Shown here piece by piece: positions 1 to 6,473 of a stretch of 8,458 nt of DNA; position 1 is the stretch's first letter; each line of letters opens with the position of its first letter. The position numbers and the translations under genes were made by a program. Source of the stretch: JBBQZL01 sp038207745 (GTDB taxonomy: Bacteria > Actinomycetota > Thermoleophilia > Solirubrobacterales > 70-9); assembly GCA_038207745.1 (NCBI GenBank), contig JBBQZL010000122.1:1-8458 (forward strand). The letters run 5' to 3'. The notes beneath the pieces were generated by a model. It did not search any database, was not told where the DNA came from, and was given only the letters and a program-made list of their open reading frames with translations.

Positions 1-135
1 GGACTCACCCACCACGCCGAGGATCTCACCACGCCGCCACTCGAGGGAGACGCCGTCAATTGCACGGGCCACACTCTTGCGGCGCGATCGAAAGTGAACA
101 GAGAGGTCACGAACCTCCATCAGCACCTCGCTCAT
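1..135 (-). CDS. Peptide-type ABC transporter ATP-binding protein, DppF/OppF type (partial, 3' end outside window)
   Basis: The first 45 codons of a second ATPase are visible, beginning at the ATG whose overlap with the preceding stop is ATGA. My translation starts MSEVLMEVRDLSVHF, continues with a basic stretch RSRRKSVARAIDGVS and ends at EILGVVGES, exactly where Walker A (GESGCGKST) begins. That is the standard N-terminus of a DppF/OppF-type subunit, including the AIDGVS block. A GGAGG lies seven bases upstream of the ATG, inside the end of the first ATPase gene. The catalytic motifs are all beyond the left edge, so the family is inferred from the N-terminal block and from operon order (binding protein, two permeases, two ATPases). 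The fragment was too short to be listed as a long frame, but its placement is convincing. Confidence 0.9.
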   Translation of the reverse strand, partial: MSEVLMEVRDLSVHFRSRRKSVARAIDGVSLEWRRGEILGVVGES

Positions 136-1145
136 CCGTCAACCTCCACTGCCGAGGCGGCCGGGACCACCGTCGGCCACTCGGCCCACGGCGCGAAGTG
201 GCAGGCGGCGGACTGCTTCGGGGCCACCTCTCTGAGCGCCGGATCCCCCAGGCATCGATCGGTCGAATACGGACAACGCGGATGAAATGCGCATCCGTCG
301 GGCGGGTTACCCGGATCCGGTGGCCCGCCCGGAATCGGCGTTGCGAGGCCGCGGGTGCCACCGATCACCGGCAGCGAGTCGAGCAGCCGCTTCGTGTATG
401 GATGCTGCGGCGCCGCGAATACGGTGCCAACCGGTCCCGTCTCGACGATCTTCCCGGCGTACATGACCGCGATCCGTTCGCAGGTCTCGGCAAGCACACC
501 GAGGTCATGGGAGATCAGGATCAGCGCCAGGCCCAGCTGCTCGCGAAGTCGCTCGAGGAGCTGGAGCACCTGCGCCTGCATCACCACATCGAGCGCGGTG
601 GTTGGCTCATCGGCGATCACCAGCGAGGGTCGGCAGGCAAGTGCAAGGGCGATCATCACCCGTTGACGCTGCCCGCCTGAGAGCTGATGCGCGTATCGGC
701 GGCCGAGGGCAGGGGTCAGCCCAACCGTCGTCAGCAGCTCACCGATCCGGGCGCTGACCTCCTTGCTGCCGACTCCCGGCTCATGGAGGCGAATCACCTC
801 GGCGATCTGCGTATCGATGTGCTGGACGGGATCCAGCGAGTTCATTGCACCCTGGAAGACAAGCGAGATGTGGCGCCAGCGCACCACCTGCATCCCGGCC
901 TCGGTCCGCCGGTCGATGTTGATCTGCTCCTCCACCCCCGGCGGTCGAAGGATGATCCCGCCGGCCTGCTTGAGACCGGCGGGGAGGATCTTCATCAGCG
1001 CAAGCGCGGTGGTCGTCTTTCCGCAGCCAGACTCACCGGCCAGCCCCAGAGCCTCGCCCCTCTCGAGCGTGAAGTCGACCCCATCTACGATCGGACGGCC
1101 TCGGTGCTCGACCCGCAGGCCGCTGACCTCGAGCAGACGGCTCAC
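132..1145 (-). CDS. Peptide-type ABC transporter ATP-binding protein, DppD/OppD type
   Basis: A cytoplasmic ATPase subunit powering the importer; 337 residues from the GTG at 1145, which overlaps the permease stop (GTGA) and has AGGGAG five bases upstream. The frame is open further upstream to 2045, but that part shadows the permease and shows no family sequence, so the GTG start is preferred. Motifs: Walker A GESGCGKTT (37-45), Q-loop Gln98 in LVFQGAMNSLDP, ABC signature LSGGQRQR (155-162), Walker B LVIADEPTTALD (175-186), switch His213. The C-terminal oligopeptide domain has PQHPYTKRLLDSLP (246-259) and four cysteines (285, 291, 298, 315), the pattern that binds a [4Fe-4S] cluster in structurally studied Dpp/Opp ATPases. 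It should pair with the second ATPase whose start overlaps its stop. Confidence 0.95.
   Translation of the reverse strand: MSRLLEVSGLRVEHRGRPIVDGVDFTLERGEALGLAGESGCGKTTTALALMKILPAGLKQAGGIILRPPGVEEQINIDRRTEAGMQVVRWRHISLVFQGAMNSLDPVQHIDTQIAEVIRLHEPGVGSKEVSARIGELLTTVGLTPALGRRYAHQLSGGQRQRVMIALALACRPSLVIADEPTTALDVVMQAQVLQLLERLREQLGLALILISHDLGVLAETCERIAVMYAGKIVETGPVGTVFAAPQHPYTKRLLDSLPVIGGTRGLATPIPGGPPDPGNPPDGCAFHPRCPYSTDRCLGDPALREVAPKQSAACHFAPWAEWPTVVPAASAVEVDG
143..147 (-). promoter_or_regulatory. Ribosome binding site GGAGG for the second ATPase
   Basis: GGAGG is seven bases upstream of the ATG at 135. It supports this ATG as the real start of the ATPase that leaves the window at the left edge. 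Confidence 0.7.
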
Positions 1146-1987
1146 GATTGCTCCCTGAGGCGCGGATTGATGTATTCCTCGAACACGAAGCCGAGTAGCG
1201 AAACGCCGAGGACCAGGATCGTGATCGCGAGTCCGGGTGGAATCACATACCACCAGGCGCCTGCGCTCGGTGCACCGGATTGGAAGGCGTTCTCGAGCAT
1301 CGTGCCCCATGAGATCCGGGTCGGATCCCCGAGGCCGAGGAATGAGAGCGCCGCCTCGGAGAGGATCGCCACCGCGATTATCAGCACCGTGTTGGCGAAG
1401 ATCAACGGCAGCGTGTTGGGGAGGATGTGCGTCCTGATGATGTAGGTGTCGGAGGCTCCGAGCGCCCGGGCGCGCTCGACAAATGCGCGCTCCCTGAGCG
1501 TCAGTACCTGCGAACGGACGATCCGCCCTGTACCTGCCCAGGAGGTCAATCCGATCACGACGATCAGCACGGTGAGCGAGGGATTCAGCAGCCGGGCCAG
1601 GACGATCATCAGCGGCAGTGTCGGGATGACCAGAAACCAGTTCTCCATTGAGTCGAGGATGCGGTCGGTCCAGCCCCCGAAGTAACCGCTCGCGATCCCG
1701 ACCAGCGAACCCAGCACCGCCGAGATCAGCGCCGCGGCAAAGCCGACCAGCATCGAGACCCGCGTTCCGACCAGAAGCTGCGAGAAGACATCCGCACCGT
1801 TCTCGGTCGTGCCCAACAGATGGCTGAAGCTGGGAGCCTGGAGCACGTCGAGACTCGATGCCTCGGGGTTGTAGGGGGCGATCAGGGTGCCGAAGATCGC
1901 AACGAAGGTCGATATCGCGAGCACCGCGAGCCCAAAGCGCCCGCGCCAGGTATTGACCAGCAGCTTGAGTGCGCCGCGCTCGCTCAT
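1142..1987 (-). CDS. Peptide-type ABC transporter permease, DppC/OppC type
   Basis: The second channel subunit, 281 residues, normal for DppC. It begins with a short cytoplasmic segment and a first helix (about 18-36), then IAPYNPEA and the hallmark HLLGTTENGADVFSQLLVGTR (56-76, in which Leu58-Gly-Thr and Asp66 are the conserved parts). The EAA docking loop is at about 167-198, with AFVERARALGAS and HILPNTLP. The C-terminal signature LSFLGLGDP (214-222) followed by SWGTML is typical of the family. The ATG overlaps the first permease stop, and no strong ribosome binding site is seen, so coupled translation from the upstream gene is likely. The stop overlaps the ATPase GTG start. A longer minus-strand frame across this region (up to 2045) is an out-of-frame artefact of the downstream ATPase frame. 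Confidence 0.94.
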   Translation of the reverse strand: MSERGALKLLVNTWRGRFGLAVLAISTFVAIFGTLIAPYNPEASSLDVLQAPSFSHLLGTTENGADVFSQLLVGTRVSMLVGFAAALISAVLGSLVGIASGYFGGWTDRILDSMENWFLVIPTLPLMIVLARLLNPSLTVLIVVIGLTSWAGTGRIVRSQVLTLRERAFVERARALGASDTYIIRTHILPNTLPLIFANTVLIIAVAILSEAALSFLGLGDPTRISWGTMLENAFQSGAPSAGAWWYVIPPGLAITILVLGVSLLGFVFEEYINPRLREQS

Positions 1988-2952
1988 TTCGACTGCACCC
2001 GCGGGTCAAGCGCGAAGTAGAGGCAATCGGCGGCCAGGTTGGCAAGGATCACGCCGAAGGAGAAGATCAGGAAGGTGCCCTGGAGGACCGGGTAATCCTT
2101 GTCATTGATCGCCTGGAAGGTCAGTTCCCCCAGGCCCGGCCAGGAGAAGATCGTCTCGATCGTGATCGCGCCGCCGACAACGGCGCCGAACTGGATCGCC
2201 GAGAGGGTGACGAGCGGCAGCAGCGCATTCGGGACCGCGTGGCGCCGGACCACCCGCCCCCACGGCAGACCGGTGGCACGCTTTACGGCGATGAAATCCT
2301 CGGTCAGCACATCGACCATCGAAGAGCGCATGATCAGGAAATACTGGCCGAGCAACATCAGTGTCATCGCCGTCGCGGGCAGGACAAGGTGTTTGGCGAC
2401 ATCGAGCGCCTGCGCCGGGAAGCCGGAGAACACGACCCCGGGGGTCTCCTGCAGACCCGACGGGAAGATCGGTAACCAGACCGCGAAGACGAGGATCAGG
2501 ATGATGCCGATCCAGTATTCCGGAGACGCATAGGTGAAGAGGCTGAAGCCCAGGAAGCCGTTGTCGGTTCTTTGACCACGCCGCGTCGCGGCGACCACCC
2601 CCATCCAGCTACCGAGCAGCGTCGCGATAAGCGTGCCTGTTCCGACCAGGAGCAGCGTCCAGGGAAGCGCCGCCTTGATCTCGTCCCACACCTGCTCGCG
2701 AGATCGCTGGCTGACCCCGAGATCGAGGCGGGCGGTGTCGCCGACGTTGTCGATGAACTGCCCGATCAGGGGTTTGTCCAGCCCGTACTGCGCTCGCAGC
2801 TTGACGATCTCCTGCGGCGTTGCGCGCGGCAGCCGGGCAAGCTGTGTCGTCGGGTCGCCCATGACCCGGAAGAGAAAGAAGTTGAAGATGATCACGAAGA
2901 CGAGCGTCAGAACCGCCGCGGCCACCTTCCCTGCGAGCCAGCGCCCGCTCAC
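1984..2952 (-). CDS. Peptide-type ABC transporter permease, DppB/OppB type
   Basis: The first of two membrane subunits forming the import channel; 322 residues, usual for the family. An N-terminal helix (about 8-30) is followed by an external segment with the family block IVKLRAQYGLDKPLIGQF (49-66) and the GLDLGVS-like sequence ARLDLGVS. Five further helices follow. The EAA loop that docks with the ATPases is at about 216-247 (EDFIAVKRATGLPWGRVVRRHAVPNA, shown only in outline: Ala222, Gly228, Arg236-Asn242). ETIFSWPGLGEL (266-277) is a strong family signature. The start is GTG, ten bases after the binding-protein stop, the only true gap in the window. A GGAGG directly touches the GTG, but GAGG eight bases further upstream is a better-spaced site. 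Its stop overlaps the second permease (ATGA). Confidence 0.94.
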   Translation of the reverse strand: MSGRWLAGKVAAAVLTLVFVIIFNFFLFRVMGDPTTQLARLPRATPQEIVKLRAQYGLDKPLIGQFIDNVGDTARLDLGVSQRSREQVWDEIKAALPWTLLLVGTGTLIATLLGSWMGVVAATRRGQRTDNGFLGFSLFTYASPEYWIGIILILVFAVWLPIFPSGLQETPGVVFSGFPAQALDVAKHLVLPATAMTLMLLGQYFLIMRSSMVDVLTEDFIAVKRATGLPWGRVVRRHAVPNALLPLVTLSAIQFGAVVGGAITIETIFSWPGLGELTFQAINDKDYPVLQGTFLIFSFGVILANLAADCLYFALDPRVQSK

Positions 2953-2962
2953 CCTCCGCGCC

Positions 2963-4777
2963 TCATTCCTCGAGTTCCATCGGCTTGTTTCCGCGACGGC
3001 GGCGTGACCTGATCACGAAGATCGCAACCCCACCCAGCAGCACCACGGCGATCACGATGATGACCACGCCCGACCCGCCACCACCACTCGATGACGCTTC
3101 GCCTGCGGGCGCAAGCGTGACCAGCGGCGCGTACCCGGCCTGCTCGCAGAACAGGTCACCGGTCCCCTCCGGACATGAGAGCTTGACGTTGGACAGACTG
3201 TCGGTCCGGTAGGCCTGCAGGTTCGGATCCTCGGTCAGCACCAGGTAGGGAAGATCTCGCTGGAGCAGGTCGGTCATCTGACCGATCACCGCCTTTCGCT
3301 GGGCGACATCGAAGATCCCCGCCTGCTTCTCGTAGAGCTTGTCGTACTCGGGGTTCGAGTAGAAGGAGTCCGACGATTCGCCGATCTGCCCCGTCGTCAT
3401 CAGGCTGAGCAGGAAGCTCGGATCGTAGGCATCGCCTCCCCAGCCCCAGATGAAGGTGTCGAAGTCCGGCGCCGGCTTGCCGTTCACCTGCTGCGCAGTC
3501 AGCTCGGTCAGCTTGTCGACGCTGACGACCTGGACCTTGAACTCGACCCCCACCGCCTTCGCCATCTCCGCGACAAGTTTTGCCGCCTGGACGTTGTAGG
3601 GCGACTCGGATCGCACGAACAGATTGAAGGAGAGCTTGTCCCCGTTCTTCGAGCGGATCCCGTCACCCTCGCGTACATATCCGGCGTCGTCGAGAATCTG
3701 GTTGGCCTTCCCGGGGTCGAACGGGTAGTCCTGATCAGGCTGCTGGTAGAACGCCTTGTAGTAGGAGGGAAGCAGTCCATGGGCCACAAACGACGTCCCG
3801 CGCGCCGCGATCTCATTGATCCGCTCACGGTCGATCGCATAGGCGATCGCCTGGCGGACCGGGAGGTCCTGAATCGCCGGATTGAAGTTGGCATCCGGGC
3901 AAAGCGCCTTCGGGCAGAGATTGAAGGCAAGCTGGGTGAATGCAGGTTGGGCGCTTCGCACGGTAGTCAGGTTGGAGACCGTCCCGAGTCGGTCGAAGGT
4001 CGTCGCCTGGACTTCGGGCACCACGTCGATCTCCCCGAGCTGCAGAGCGCGCTCGACGGCGTCCTGGGTCCCGTACTTGATGAACTGGATCTGGTCGAAC
4101 TTCGGCTTCGGTCCGGCGAAATTCGGATTGGGGTCCATCTCGACGATGTGATCGCGGTCGAACTTGGTGACGATGAAGGGGCCGCTGCCCACCAACGGGA
4201 TCTGCGCCTGATAGGTGCTTGTCAGCTCCTTGATCGGCACCTTTCCCCAGATGTGCTTCGGGATGATGTAGATCAGCAGACCGCCGATTATCCGGGCGTC
4301 GGGCCGCTTGGTCTTGATCACCACGGTCTCGGCATCGGGCGTTGTTATCGAGGTGACGTTGTTGGTGTAGCTGGTGAAGAGCGCACCATGGCTGCCCAGG
4401 GCCTCGAGCGAGTACTTGACGTCTGCGGAGGTGATCGGGACGCCATCGGACCACTTCCGGTCCGGATCCAGCTTGAAGGTGACGGTCTTCTTGTCGTCCG
4501 AGATCTTCCAGCTCTTTGCGATGCCCGGTGAGGGCGAAAGGTCCTTCGGGCTGAAGTTGACGAGCAGATCCCAGTTGATCGCCCAGACCGTGTAGTCCTC
4601 CTCGTCGAGCCCGACAAAGGGATTGAGGGTCTGGGGATCCTGTGCCCAGCCGATCCGGAGCACGTCCTTGCCCTGTCCCGGATCAGCGGCAAGAGCAGGG
4701 GCTGCGCCCGCGGCCATCAGCGCAAATGCGGCAAGCAACAGGCCCGCCATCGACCCCAGGTTCCTCAACTTCATCAC
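2963..4777 (-). CDS. Peptide-type ABC transporter substrate-binding protein, C-terminally membrane anchored
   Basis: An extracytoplasmic family 5 solute-binding protein (SBP_bac_5, OppA/DppA type), 604 residues. The reading starts GTG-ATG; the second codon ATG (4774) is also well placed for the AAGGAGG site, so the first residue is uncertain by one. Residues 1-31 form a signal peptide with an Ala-Leu-Ala cleavage site and no lipobox cysteine. The domain body spans about 38-555, with typical blocks IGWAQDPQTLNPF, KWSDGVPITSADVKYS, VGSGPF, RQAIAYAIDRERI and WGWGGDAYDPSF. The end carries a Gly/Ser-rich linker (562-569), one hydrophobic helix (570-589) and RSRRRR, which should anchor the protein from its C-terminus. 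Two close cysteine pairs (288/293 and 535/544) could form disulfides. Peptides are the likely ligand, but this family also binds nickel, sugars and other small molecules. Confidence 0.94.
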   Translation of the reverse strand: MMKLRNLGSMAGLLLAAFALMAAGAAPALAADPGQGKDVLRIGWAQDPQTLNPFVGLDEEDYTVWAINWDLLVNFSPKDLSPSPGIAKSWKISDDKKTVTFKLDPDRKWSDGVPITSADVKYSLEALGSHGALFTSYTNNVTSITTPDAETVVIKTKRPDARIIGGLLIYIIPKHIWGKVPIKELTSTYQAQIPLVGSGPFIVTKFDRDHIVEMDPNPNFAGPKPKFDQIQFIKYGTQDAVERALQLGEIDVVPEVQATTFDRLGTVSNLTTVRSAQPAFTQLAFNLCPKALCPDANFNPAIQDLPVRQAIAYAIDRERINEIAARGTSFVAHGLLPSYYKAFYQQPDQDYPFDPGKANQILDDAGYVREGDGIRSKNGDKLSFNLFVRSESPYNVQAAKLVAEMAKAVGVEFKVQVVSVDKLTELTAQQVNGKPAPDFDTFIWGWGGDAYDPSFLLSLMTTGQIGESSDSFYSNPEYDKLYEKQAGIFDVAQRKAVIGQMTDLLQRDLPYLVLTEDPNLQAYRTDSLSNVKLSCPEGTGDLFCEQAGYAPLVTLAPAGEASSSGGGGSGVVIIVIAVVLLGGVAIFVIRSRRRRGNKPMELEE

Positions 4778-5754
4778 TGATCTCCTCCTTGTTGGTCCCT
4801 TGCAGGCAGCACCGCCGCCTCCGTCACTTCGAGAGTCTTTGCGCCACCGTCGACTCGAACGGTTGCGCCGAGCGGCATCGTGGCCATGTGCTTGCCATGA
4901 CCGACCGGTACGTTGGCGATCGCCGGTATCCCCAGCGGAGCGATCAGCTCATCGAGAAGCTCCTCGATCGAGAGCGTCGACTCCGGCTCCTCCGGGACGG
5001 CCAGTGAGCGCAGGTTTACATCGGTCCCGAACACAAACCCGGCGGCGTTGTCGAGTTTTCCGGCCCGCACCAGGTGATTGAGCAGGGTGTCGATCAGGTA
5101 GGGATCGGTGTTGAGATCCTCGACCATCACGATGCACCCGTCGGTCTGCAGCTCATAGGGCGTCCCGATGCTGGCGCTGAGCAGGGTGAGACAGCCACCT
5201 ACCAACGGGGCCTCCGCCACTCCGTCGCCCACGGTCAGCACGTACGGGTTCTCCGGATCTTCGAAGACCCGGCCGAGAGGCTCCGCCTGAAACGCCCGAT
5301 GGAACCACTCCTCGGTTTCCTTGGTCAGCTCATCTTTTCGCCGCGTGAATCGCAGGAAGTTGGGCCCGTAGAAGGAGACCCAGCCCCGATGTGCGGCAAG
5401 CGCGAGGTGCAGTGCGGTGATGTCGCTGAAGCCGCAGACGATCCGTGGCTCACCGAGAGCGTCCCAGTCGATCAGATCGTGGAGGCGCGCAGCCCCATAA
5501 CCGCCGCAAAGCGCGTGCACCATGTCGATGCCCGGTTCCGACAGCGCCCATTGAAGGTCCGCCGCCCGTTCAGCGTCAGCCCCGGCGAGATAGCCGTGGA
5601 CGTTGCGGTGATTGGGCCCGAAGACGACACGGTGGCCACGGGCCTCGAAGTAGCTGGTCGCCTGCTCGATCTCGGATCGCGTCTGAGGCGGGCTTGCCGG
5701 CGCGACGACCGCGATCGTCGCCTGCTCCGGAAGTGCCGGTGGCTTGATCCTCAT
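4774..5754 (-). CDS. S66-family L,D-carboxypeptidase (LdcA-like)
   Basis: A cytoplasmic serine peptidase of 326 residues, normal for the family, with no signal peptide. Known LdcA enzymes remove the terminal D-Ala from the L-centre diamino acid (meso-DAP or L-Lys) of murein tetrapeptides; relatives of the MccF branch cleave other amide bonds. The family triad is visible: Ser110 in GFSDITAL, Glu212 in VEDLNTDPYLID, and His286 in PVGHGKH. ALCGGYGAARLHDLIDWD (81-98) is the conserved LdcA block before the nucleophile and favours LdcA over MccF. The ATG start overlaps the tetR stop. Its last codons (Gln-Gln-Gly-Gly-Asp-Gln) form the AAGGAGG ribosome binding site of the next gene, the importer's binding protein. 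This coupling suggests that it acts on imported peptides. Exact substrate is not determinable from sequence. Confidence 0.93.
   Translation of the reverse strand: MRIKPPALPEQATIAVVAPASPPQTRSEIEQATSYFEARGHRVVFGPNHRNVHGYLAGADAERAADLQWALSEPGIDMVHALCGGYGAARLHDLIDWDALGEPRIVCGFSDITALHLALAAHRGWVSFYGPNFLRFTRRKDELTKETEEWFHRAFQAEPLGRVFEDPENPYVLTVGDGVAEAPLVGGCLTLLSASIGTPYELQTDGCIVMVEDLNTDPYLIDTLLNHLVRAGKLDNAAGFVFGTDVNLRSLAVPEEPESTLSIEELLDELIAPLGIPAIANVPVGHGKHMATMPLGATVRVDGGAKTLEVTEAAVLPARDQQGGDQ
4784..4790 (-). promoter_or_regulatory. Strong ribosome binding site AAGGAGG for the binding protein
   Basis: The strand reads AAGGAGG, six bases before the GTG at 4777 and nine before the ATG at 4774. It is the best ribosome binding site in the window and lies within the last codons of the S66 peptidase gene. 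A near-perfect site here suits the binding protein, which is usually needed in excess over the membrane subunits. The two adjacent starts make the exact first codon undecided. Confidence 0.8.
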
Positions 5755-6473
5755 CGCCGGCGCCCCCTGCCGGCAGCCACGCGTGAGGCAGGCGAGATGC
5801 TCTCAACCGTCTTTGCGATCAGCTTCGCCGGCGCCTGAAGAGAGCCGAGAACCAACTCAACGTGGAGGTCTGCAACCGCTTCCAATCTAAGTGGGCCCTT
5901 CGGGTCGAACCAGAGCGCCACACCGGTGCATTGGAGCAGGATCGCATAGGTCGCGACCCGCGCATCGGAGACGTGAAGCGAGCCGTCGTTGATGCCCTCG
6001 GCGATCATCGCGAGGAACATCTCCTGATACTGGTCACGCTTTGCAACCAGGGCGCGCCGCGGCCCATCGGTCAAGGCGCGGATCTCACTGTCGGTGACGA
6101 ATGCCGCCCGCGCGTGCAGCCCATGGAAGACCACGTGCTCGCGAACCGCCGCGGCAAGCCGGAGCACGGGCGTCTTCTCGCGATCGACGGCGGCGACAAC
6201 GGCCTCGGTCAACCGCTCCATGAAGTCGTCTTGCAGCTGGACGAGGATTGCCTCCTTGCTCGAGTACCAGTGATAGATCGCCGCCGGTTGCACCCGTGCC
6301 GCGGAGGCGATCGCGCGCATCGACGTCGCGTTGTATCCAAGCTTCGCGAACAACTCGATCGCGGCGCGGTCGATCGCGTCGCGGGTCCCGGTGCCCCGCC
6401 GACCCGATGAGCGCCCGCCCTCCGCGGCGCGCGGATCAGCCGTCACCGTCGCTGTTGCGGCCGGGTCAGCCAA
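5751..6473 (-). CDS. TetR/AcrR-family transcriptional repressor
   Basis: A 240-residue dimeric DNA-binding regulator. The N-terminal TetR domain runs from about residue 29 to 80, with RDAIDRAAIELFAKLGYNAT as first helices and the helix-turn-helix around 50-72 ending in the typical IYHWYSSKEAIL. The C-terminal half (about 105-215) resembles the ligand domain of KstR2/FadR-like TetR proteins that sense acyl-CoA esters; that is a weak resemblance judged by eye. The predicted start is TTG, eight bases inside kce, with GGGAG ten bases upstream. A GTG at codon 10 is the alternative, but has no clear ribosome binding site. Both ends are basic: GRRGTGTR near the N-terminus and GRGRRR at the C-terminus. 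Its stop overlaps the peptidase start (ATGA). Being in the middle of the operon, it probably controls this transcript and so itself. Confidence 0.93.
   Translation of the reverse strand: MADPAATATVTADPRAAEGGRSSGRRGTGTRDAIDRAAIELFAKLGYNATSMRAIASAARVQPAAIYHWYSSKEAILVQLQDDFMERLTEAVVAAVDREKTPVLRLAAAVREHVVFHGLHARAAFVTDSEIRALTDGPRRALVAKRDQYQEMFLAMIAEGINDGSLHVSDARVATYAILLQCTGVALWFDPKGPLRLEAVADLHVELVLGSLQAPAKLIAKTVESISPASRVAAGRGRRR

Noticed and set aside
1146..2045. The long minus-strand frame 132-2045 read as one 637-residue protein
   Set aside because: Its first 300 codons lie antiphase over the second permease and show no family sequence; the recognisable ATPase begins at the GTG at 1145 with an overlap and a ribosome binding site.
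2953..2962. Possible internal terminator or promoter between the binding protein and permease
   Set aside because: The gap is only 10 bases, and I see no hairpin or promoter-like element across it.
3841..3852. Perfect 12-base palindrome AGGCGATCGCCT, with related GGCGATCGCC at 4914-4923, as a possible operator or HIP1-like repeat
   Set aside because: Both lie deep inside coding sequence, and CGATCG-type words are frequent here because of Ile ATC and Ala/Arg codon choice; no spacing or positional pattern suggests a regulatory role.
5751..6473. TetR gene as a boundary dividing two separate operons
   Set aside because: It overlaps the genes on both sides and points the same way, so it looks like a middle member of one transcript.
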